The translations under genes and the position numbers were made by a program. A stretch of DNA of 64,000 nt from contig SADC01001209.1 of NCBI GenBank assembly GCA_004194705.1, positions 186,001 through 250,000 of the forward strand. The letters are read 5' to 3'. A model generated the notes under the pieces. The model searched no databases and had not been told where the DNA came from. It saw only the letters and a program-made list of their open reading frames with translations. This document shows positions 57,195 through 64,000 of this stretch, piece after piece. Each line of letters starts with the position of its first letter. Position 1 is the stretch's first letter. The stretch comes from Ditylenchus dipsaci. Lineage: Eukaryota > Nematoda > Chromadorea > Rhabditida > Anguinidae.

Positions 57195-57963
57195 GGCTGT
57201 ACGAACTTTCGTAACAAGACAATTTCGTAAGAGCGAAGTTTCGTAAGAGCGAACTTTCGTAAGAAACATTTTCGTAAGAAACAGTTTCGTAACAGCGAAA
57301 ATTCGTAAGAAAATTTTTCGTAACAGCGAATTTTCGTAAGAAACTTTTTCGTAACAGCGAATTTTCGTAACGAATTTCTTTCGTAAGAGGAAATAATCAA
57401 AAAAATTTCACTCTTATTCAATTTTTCTAATTCAGGATTTCATCTGATTCATTTGTTTTGGCCTTTCTGTCACTGTTTGACCCTTCGAACAGTTAATTAT
57501 ATGACTATTAACTGTATGAGCACAAAAGTTGGTAAGCATACGTCATATGACTGAAAATTTCGATAATTAGCTGACCCCCGGATTTTTCATCCATTAGGAG
57601 ACCAGCGGAAATACCCAAAAGCATGGTGAAAAACTCCGAGCTAGAATTCATATATTATATACTACACATAGCTATTTCCCGTTAGTGGCGTGTATGGTGC
57701 AATAGGTAAGTTGATGGAATGAAACTTTTTCACCACTGGTTCGATTCCACCCTCTGACTGTTTCATTTTTTTCTTGACTATTTTTGGTCAAAACATCACA
57801 GAAGCTATAAGAAACATCAAAGGAGGATCAAAAAGCAAAATAAGCAACTTAACATATCACTAATGTTACTGAAAACCGCGTTACGAAAAAGCTTGTTACG
57901 AAAATTCGCTTTTACGAAAATTCGCTCTTACGAAATTTTCTTCTTACGAAAGTTCGTACAGCC
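57195..57963. mobile_element. hAT-like element with TTCGTAA clusters
   Basis: Ends GGCTGTACGAACTTTCGTAA and TTACGAAAGTTCGTACAGCC. Identical 8-bp flanks AAATAAAG at 57187-57194 and 57964-57971. TTCGTAA occurs about 12 times in the first 200 bp with spacers of roughly 10-14 bases, and TTACGAA six times in the last 95 bp. The interior has no transposase frame but has a tRNA-like segment at 57681-57765. Confidence 0.88.
57681..57765 (+). tRNA. Degenerate tRNA-like segment or SINE fragment
   Basis: TGGTGCAATAGGTAA resembles an internal A box and GGTTCGATTCC a B box at roughly tRNA spacing. GTTAGTG and CTCTGAC at the edges pair at six of seven positions. The T stem and D stem pair badly, so it is probably not a working tRNA. 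Confidence 0.25.
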
Positions 57964-58975
57964 AAATAAAGTGCAGATGAGGGGCCAAACTGAATGAGTA
58001 AATTCCATTATTAAGTAAGTTTTTTTTATTAATAACATAAAAACCATACACGATTATAACATTTATATAAAGAAGAAAAAGTTTTTAATGTGCATTTTCA
58101 ACACCATATCTCTCTTAGATTCATTCAATTACAAAGAACAATTTACAAGGAAAATTGTCTAATAAATTAATTTAGTATATGCATGTTTTTGCCCTAGTTT
58201 ATTGCATTTTTAGCTTTCATTGATTGTTCTTAGAATTACATGATAATGTTTGCTACCAATAACCACAGAAAACCACGTTATTTATTTACTTTTTGTAAAG
58301 TTATTGCGCAGCTTTAAAATTCATTATTCGTGCTTACAAACTTTTAAATGGTAAAACCAGAGCTAAATTTATTTAACTCACACACCATTTTAGAAACAGC
58401 TTTATTGATCAATAGGTACCTATTTTTCGCACTAAACCTCCCGCTCTTTTTTGAGACTGTTTTCAGGCGCAGGGTGGACCAGCCTAGATTAGAATTTCGA
58501 AATTGTAAAAAAAATGTTCTTTTTAACCTTGATGCAAATCTACGCTGGTCATCCCGCATTTAAGCACAGGCCAAAAATCAACAAGAGAACCAGCCTTGAA
58601 AACCGGTTTAAAATGCATATTTTGGCAAGGAGAGAATTTTTTTTCACGCCCTTGATATGCAGAAACCAAATGCTAACACCGGATTCGTGTTCGGCAAGGT
58701 CAATTTGCTATGAACTTAAAGTTTCAAAATAAAAGATAATTTTCTGTAAAATAGTAAATGTTTAGTCAAAAAGTGTCATTTTATCCAGTGCTTACTGGGT
58801 TTTGATTATCGAAAATAAAGATTTTGACGTAAAGTCTCAAAAATTTCAAAGACCTCAAGTTTCAAATAATTGACCTGCTTTTCAATTAAAAAATCCCTGA
58901 CCAATTTAAAATATTGAATTTTTCAAAATATTTTCTATCTAGAAAGTAATTTGAAATTCAAAAATAATTTTGACT
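57964..58975. other. Non-coding stretch
   Basis: No gene supported. AT-rich. GTGTCATTTTATCCAGTGCTTA near 58768-58790 matches repeat family U. Confidence 0.4.
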
Positions 58976-61100
58976 TTAACACGAGAACGGCTGACCGGGA
59001 CAAGCGGACGACCTAGTGCAGTTTTTAACGTAGATCATTTCTGTATATAGGAGTATGGGTTTTGGTATGACACGAAGTGACCCAATAACCGGTTTGAAGT
59101 GGGTGACCATTTCAAGAAAACCAACAAATCTTTGGAGAGGTGAAAACCACTCTTCTGTAGGCCACATCCCGGACTGTGACAGATCAAAATGACCGCTGCA
59201 GTTTTTTCTTTCGAATGCATTTATGTGAGCTGCAATATGTTTGCAAAAAGTGGGACAACCAGCGTCCAACTCGCAAAACCACCATTTTCTGACATGTCAA
59301 ATTTCCACCTAAGGACGCTCAAGAGCATGTCATAGCCATGTAAAACTGCTTCATGCTTTGTCAATACTTGTAGAGAAATTCAAGAGCTACTAAATGAGCA
59401 AAAATCAACACATAAATTCGACAAAGGTCACTCAGAAATTACAAGAGAAGAGGTAAACACAGCTGTTTTCCTGGTATTGAAAAATGAAGGGTACCTGGTT
59501 TGGCTTATTTATAACTGAATTTCTTCAAAATTTTTGGTTTCCAATATACTAAAATCATGAGCGTGAAAAATACGACAGAACTAGTGCAAAGGCTCACAAA
59601 ATAACAAGCAAATATCACAATATTCAAGCAAAAACAATTTGACCTCAAACCCATACCAAAAAACCACGGGATTTTTGACGAAATTTCAGGTGGTTATAGG
59701 ATGGTTTCGTAATTTTCTCAAAATTTTATAGAAGATTTTCAAAAAATAAAAATATCACGTGATAGAGCATGAAAAACTGCATCAGATACGACCACGGGTG
59801 GACGATTCTGGTTTTATTTCAATAGGGTTGTAATCAGTATTTTCGAACCCGAAATTCGTGCAAATTATATAACAAACGATAGCCAAGACTTTAAATAATC
59901 TTTTTTTGCTAACGTTTTCAGAATTTTAAAACAGTTGTGTAACATTCAGGCACACTAAAATCAAACCAGAATTGTCTATGGTCCATGACCAAGCTACCAG
60001 GCCACTCCTTCAAACCTCTCAAAAAGAGAGAAAGCACGGTAATACCTGTGACCTTACAGTAGTATCACATGTAGTTTTTAATGCTCTATCACGTGATATC
60101 TTTTTTTTTCAGTAAACGCCCTATAAAATTTTGACAAAATTACGAAAATTAAGCCATAACCACCTGAATTTTCGTCCAAAAGCCCCCGGTCTTAGGTACG
60201 GTTTTGAGGTCAAATTGTTTTGGCTTGAATATTGTGATATTTGCTTGTTGTCTTGGGAGTTTTTGCAGTAGTTCTGTCTCATTTTTCATGCTGAGCATTT
60301 TAGTATATTGGAAACCAAAAATGTTGAAGAAAGTCGGCCAAACAGATACCGTATTTCCTCTAATAAGCGCCCCGGAGCGCTTATTTTTCAAACCCTCAAA
60401 AATTGGAAAATTTGGAATTCTATTTGGAGATTTTTGGGTGCTCAACCAAAATCTAAAAAGTGGAATCGGTAGAAGTTAAGAAAACGTATCAAATAGCTTT
60501 GCAAAATATTGCTTCTACACTGAGATCCAGACCATCGAAGTCGAGGGGGGGGGCGCGCTTATTAGAGCGGGGGCGCTTATTAGAGGAAATACGGTACCCT
60601 TCAAATTCCAATACCAGGAAAACAGCTGATTTTATCTCTTCTACTGAAATTTTTGAGTGGCTTTTGTTTAATTTTTGTGCTGATTTTCTGCTCATCTTGT
60701 AGCTCTTGAATTACTCTACACGTATTGACCAAGCACTGAGTAGTTATACACAGCCATGACATACTTTCGATCCGTTTTAAGTGTAAATATACCTGGTGAT
60801 AAAATTATGGATTTTTGCATTGGATGCTGGTTGTCCAAGTTTTGGAAGACAGATAGCAGCTCCCGTACACTCATTCGAAAGAGCAGTTTCCAGGGTTCTT
60901 TTGACGTATTGAATGCATGCATGAAGTTGGAAAACAACTGACTTTTTTTGTTTAACTTGCCTAAAATGGCCGTGAATTTAAAAGCGGTCATTAGGTCACT
61001 TCATGACTAGCGAAAACCCACACTCCCTTACACAAAAATGATCTACGTGAAAAACTGCACCAGATCGTCCGCTTGTTCCGGTCAGCCGTTCTTGTGTTAA
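58976..61100. mobile_element. 2.1-kb TTAA-ended foldback element
   Basis: Ends TTAACACGAGAACGGCTGACC and GGTCAGCCGTTCTTGTGTTAA. The arms pair along their length: GTAGATCATTT / AAATGATCTAC; AATTCAAGAGCTAC / GTAGCTCTTGAATT; CAGCTGTTTTCCTGGTATTG / CAATACCAGGAAAACAGCTG; TATCACAATATTCAAG / CTTGAATATTGTGATA. The centre is near 59950. The right arm is broken by a family A MITE at 60347-60596. An open minus-strand frame at 58976-59269 is not conserved in the other arm. TTAA ends fit piggyBac-type insertion. Confidence 0.82.
60347..60596. repeat. MITE family A, nested copy in the foldback
   Basis: Cleanest copy of the family: ends TACCGTATTTCCTCTAATAA and TTATTAGAGGAAATACGGTA, then GCGCCCCGGAGCGC and GGGCGCGC edges. 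It interrupts the right arm of the 58976-61100 foldback between regions that pair with adjacent bases of the left arm. Confidence 0.85.
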
Positions 61101-61876
61101 AAAACGTAACTGGACACGAGTTCGGTGTAAGAATTCGGTTTTGCTTAGTAGAAACGTCAAAATCTAAATTCTGCCAAATTATCGGCCGTTGAATTACATT
61201 CCGCATAATTGTTTACCGCAAAATTCTCCCCTTGCCGTAAAGGGTGGCACATTTTTTTGTTAATTTTAAAATTGTTCAAAACGAAAATTTTTGTTGACTC
61301 ATTGTTGCGATTTTTTTGTTTGAAAGCCCCTTCAACGGCCGTTTTCCTTGATACCAACTTTGTATTTCGACGTCTTGATTTGCGACACGAAAAACTCTAT
61401 TTAAGTGAAAAGATAATTTTCTCGCGTCAACAGGAGGCTTTTTATGTGGCTTGCTAAGTCAAATACGAGAGTCAGGTCCAAATTTATCTGGAATGCTGCC
61501 GAAATAAATCCAAGCAAGATTTTTTACTAAAATGCAATTTAGGAATCTTTTTTCTCAGCTCTAGTTAAAAAAGGTGGCGGAATCCCTTTATACCAGACAT
61601 TTACACTGCTTTTTCAAAATGAGAAAGTCAAAAAATTTCGAAAATCAAAAATCATCTTTTTGCTTAGATATAATTTTCCGTGTCAAAAGTCGAGACTTAA
61701 AATACAAGTTGGATACTAAACGAAACGGCCACTCAAGGGCTACAAAATGAAAAAATATCTCAAAAACAAGTAAACAAAAAGTTGAATGTTGATAAATTTT
61801 AAAATTAACAAAAAATTTGCGCCACCCTGTATTTTGATCCCCGGTCATCACATAAAAGGGTTCAAGTTTTAGCAAA
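61101..61876. other. Upstream region of the receptor-like gene
   Basis: AT-rich, no gene. An inverted pair around 61235-61330 and 61700-61830 (GGGTGGCACATTTTTTTGTTAATTTTAAA / TTTTAAAATTAACAAAAAATTTGCGCCACCC) marks a foldback of about 600 bp ending near 61828. Confidence 0.5.
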
Positions 61877-62647
61877 ATGAGTAACTCTTCATTTATTATC
61901 TCCTTAAATCTTGTGGAAAATAGTCTGAATCTAGCATTTCAATTTCTAACTGGTATTCTCTTTACAAATATTTTCTTTACTGCTATATTTAAGCCGAATC
62001 GTTTTGTAAATGGCAAAGCTGGCATCTCAGTTACTATGTGGATATTTTTTGTCAATAGCTTCATAAATTCTGTGCTGTCCATACCAGAGCTTGGTTTTTT
62101 ATTATGCAATTGGAGAACACCTAACACTGAATACATCTATCCTGTAGATTTTATGTTTTGGCTAGGAATATTTTTACAAAACTATTTTTGACTTCCTGTG
62201 TTGCAGTTTTATTTTTGACTTTAGACCGATTTCTGACTTTAAAGTTAAACATAAGATACGATCAGAATTGGATCAACTTTATAGTATTGGCAGATATTAT
62301 TTGTATTATATTACTACTTATTGCAAGCTTATGGATGAATGTCTTGGAAATGCCGAGAAATAACACTCAAAGTGAGTTTTCACAGCACAATAAGTGCCTA
62401 TCGTATTGCTTTGGTTTTTCCGCACGTTTCTTGCTCTCAGGGCTTCTTGATGTTTCTATAGACATGTTTCAAAAGAATTCCAGTTTATTCTAATAACTTT
62501 CTATAGCTCCCTAGTCAATTCGATAGAGACCTTCGACTATTGACTTTCGGACGATTCTTGAGTATTAGACTTGTTTCTTTTTCTGTTGTTGGAACTTATT
62601 GCAATCTTTTAAGGCGCTCCAAAATAAGTAAATTTGGCCACTTTTAG
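61877..62647 (+). CDS. Chemoreceptor-like multi-pass membrane protein, truncated or broken
   Basis: Exon 61877-62371 starts MSNSSFIISLNLVENSLNLA and holds hydrophobic segments at residues about 14-35, 50-75, 90-115 and 130-152. The third is followed by LTLDRFLTLKLNIRY, which resembles the D/E-R-Y/F motif after TM3 of rhodopsin-type and nematode serpentine receptors. One A must be added to the AAAA run at about 62176-62179 to pass from FWLGIFLQ into LFLTSCVAVLFLTLDR. A good donor (GTGAGT, 62372) is followed by acceptor CTATAG and a second frame, 62507-62647, reading LRLLTFGRFLSIRLVSFSVV and ending GHF-stop, one base out of phase. Only about five membrane segments are present, against seven expected, so it may be a pseudogene or partly unannotated. 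Confidence 0.5.
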
Positions 62648-62689
62648 GGAATAAAATTAATACAGTTAATCAACATTAACAAAACTTCC

Positions 62690-63070
62690 ATTAAATGAAC
62701 ATGAAACTTAATAAGCACAGCTATTTGGAAATTTTGAATTCGCGCGGGACCACCCTAATTCTGTCAATAATGTTTTCGAATTGTTTTTTGTTTGCAAGTA
62801 AAATTTTTTCAAAATATAGAGCCGTTTAGAGCCCAACGTTGCTCGACATTGCCAGATCGGACGACGTATCCTATTTTCACTGAGCCATAACTACTTACGT
62901 AAGTAGTTATGTAATTACATGAGCCCGTGTAAAAAGTTTACTCGTAAATAGAATTTAAAGTTTTAATGCACGCAAAAAAAAATTAAATCAAAAGCATTAT
63001 GGACGAAATTAGGGTGGTCCCGCGCGAATTCGAATTCCGCCAATTGCTGTGCTTATCAAGTTTCATGGTC
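62690..63070. repeat. Foldback MITE
   Basis: Left arm TTTTGAATTCGCGCGGGACC then ACCCTAATT; right arm AATTAGGGTGGTCCCGCGCG then AATTCGAATT. AAGCACAGCTATTTGG / CCAATTGCTGTGCTT pair at the outer ends, and AAACTTAATAAG / CTTATCAAGTTT outside them. Confidence 0.75.
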
Positions 63071-63289
63071 CCTTAACGAATTTTCTGTGGCGTACCAGGA
63101 TGTCCTGACAATAAAAAAGTCAATCTTATTATGAAGTTATTGAATGTAAAGCGGTCTTGACAATAAAGTTACACTGTTCATGACATTTTTGACATGACAT
63201 TTCTGTTTGATTCTTGCTTTCTTTTTGGCTGAATTCACTAAAAAATAAGGTGTCCTCACTAAAGACTGAGCATTCCCATCAACGCATGA

Positions 63290-63505
63290 TACGTAAATGT
63301 ACTTTCTTAAAATATTTGTACTTTTTCGGGACCCCACATCTTTTTATTTTTTGAGATTTTTAGTCAAAATCTTTTATGGTGCTCAAAAATCAATAAGCAC
63401 TAGATAAAATGGCATTTTTGACGAAAAAAGATGACCATAAAAATGACCGTAATTTTTTTGGCCAAATGTACTTTTTTCAAAATTTTCAGTTACGTACCCT
63501 ACATA
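63290..63505. repeat. Dispersed repeat family U, copy 2
   Basis: Same ordered strings as 19945-20180 (AAAATATTTGTACTTTTTCG, GGACCCCA, TTTTTAGTCAAAATC, GGTGCTC, AATAAGCACTA, TAAAATGGCA, TTACGTACC), same orientation, 43 kb away. No ORF. Confidence 0.65.
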
Positions 63506-64000
63506 ACAAAAGATCCAGATAACGAAATATTCAAACCGTTTCTTTTGAATTCGTTAATAAAAGCGTCGACTGTAGAGATTATGCTGTTCGATCATTAAAT
63601 AATTCATCGCCCAGGTTAATGTCTCGAAAATTATCTTTAAAATTTTGCAAATTAAGTTAATCAATCGCAAGCATTTGTCTACCGACTAGCTAAATTCAAG
63701 GTTGCACCTCAACTCTACATAAAGACTGTATTTAGTTCTCTAAATCTGTTGCTAAGTCTGATTTTCTTAATCCAATTGAGGAGTACATTAAATAAAGGAA
63801 ATATTGTAAGTTGCCAAGAAAAAATTTTTTAATCGGTTAGTTGAAGTACATTTTTATAACCACATTTTTTATAGAATTTCATAAAAAATTTGCTTCCCGA
63901 ATAGAATCAAATTACCGATTAGAACCAGAAAACATAAAAGTTTACAAGCGCCGGATGTTTTCCGCCGTGGTTTTTCCTTTTTATATATATATCAATGTAT
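63506..64000. other. Right edge, no feature seen
   Basis: AT-rich sequence without a supported gene or bounded repeat. Confidence 0.35.

Noticed and set aside
58976..59269. Open frame of 97 codons in the foldback arm
   Set aside because: It starts at the element terminus and is not kept in the opposite arm, so it is a chance frame in repeat DNA.

Overview
The window is about 64 kb of AT-rich eukaryotic DNA, most likely from a nematode. All recognisable genes are split by GT-AG introns, several of them very short (47 nt at 35702-35748, 54 nt at 31421-31474). The best conserved gene, a TIA-1/TIAR RNA-binding protein, reads closest from memory to C. elegans TIAR-1. No rRNA, convincing tRNA or bacterial-style operon was seen.

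Layout, left to right: the 3' end of an Hsp70-family gene (1-336, minus); a repeat-rich stretch; TIAR (4410-9102, minus); more repeats; two unidentified terminal-exon genes (12827-13085 and 13899-14283, plus); a TP53INP-like autophagy gene (18335-20613, plus); a PRA1/RABAC1-like Rab acceptor gene with an extended N-terminus (22275-24900, minus); a nested transposon island (26.1-27.2 kb); a 12-exon gene for a RING + C2H2 zinc finger + RG-rich protein (28327-38946, plus); an 18-exon gene for a roughly 900-residue, probably nuclear protein (41026-51078, minus); head-to-head with it, a 9-exon coiled-coil protein gene (52598-56666, plus); a large foldback region; and a truncated-looking chemoreceptor-like membrane protein gene (61877-62647, plus). 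The genes do not form an obvious pathway; they look like ordinary neighbours.

Mobile DNA dominates the rest. I can read at least ten non-autonomous elements flanked by readable direct repeats of about 8 bp, as expected of hAT-type transposition. Most carry a private cluster of a short, often palindromic motif near both ends, and the motif differs from element to element. A second group has TTAA at both ends (piggyBac-like), including three copies of one ~240-bp family and a 2.1-kb foldback. A third group has TA-flanked ends resembling pogo/Tigger elements. A fourth, the most numerous, ends in TACCGTATTTCCTCTAATA. A 794-bp palindrome lies between the two divergent genes at 51-52.6 kb.

A technical pattern affects every gene model: conserved frames are repeatedly off by one base, usually beside a homopolymer run, as if one base of the run were missing. 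Exon coordinates are from my own reading of splice signals and conserved frame, without alignment or transcript data.
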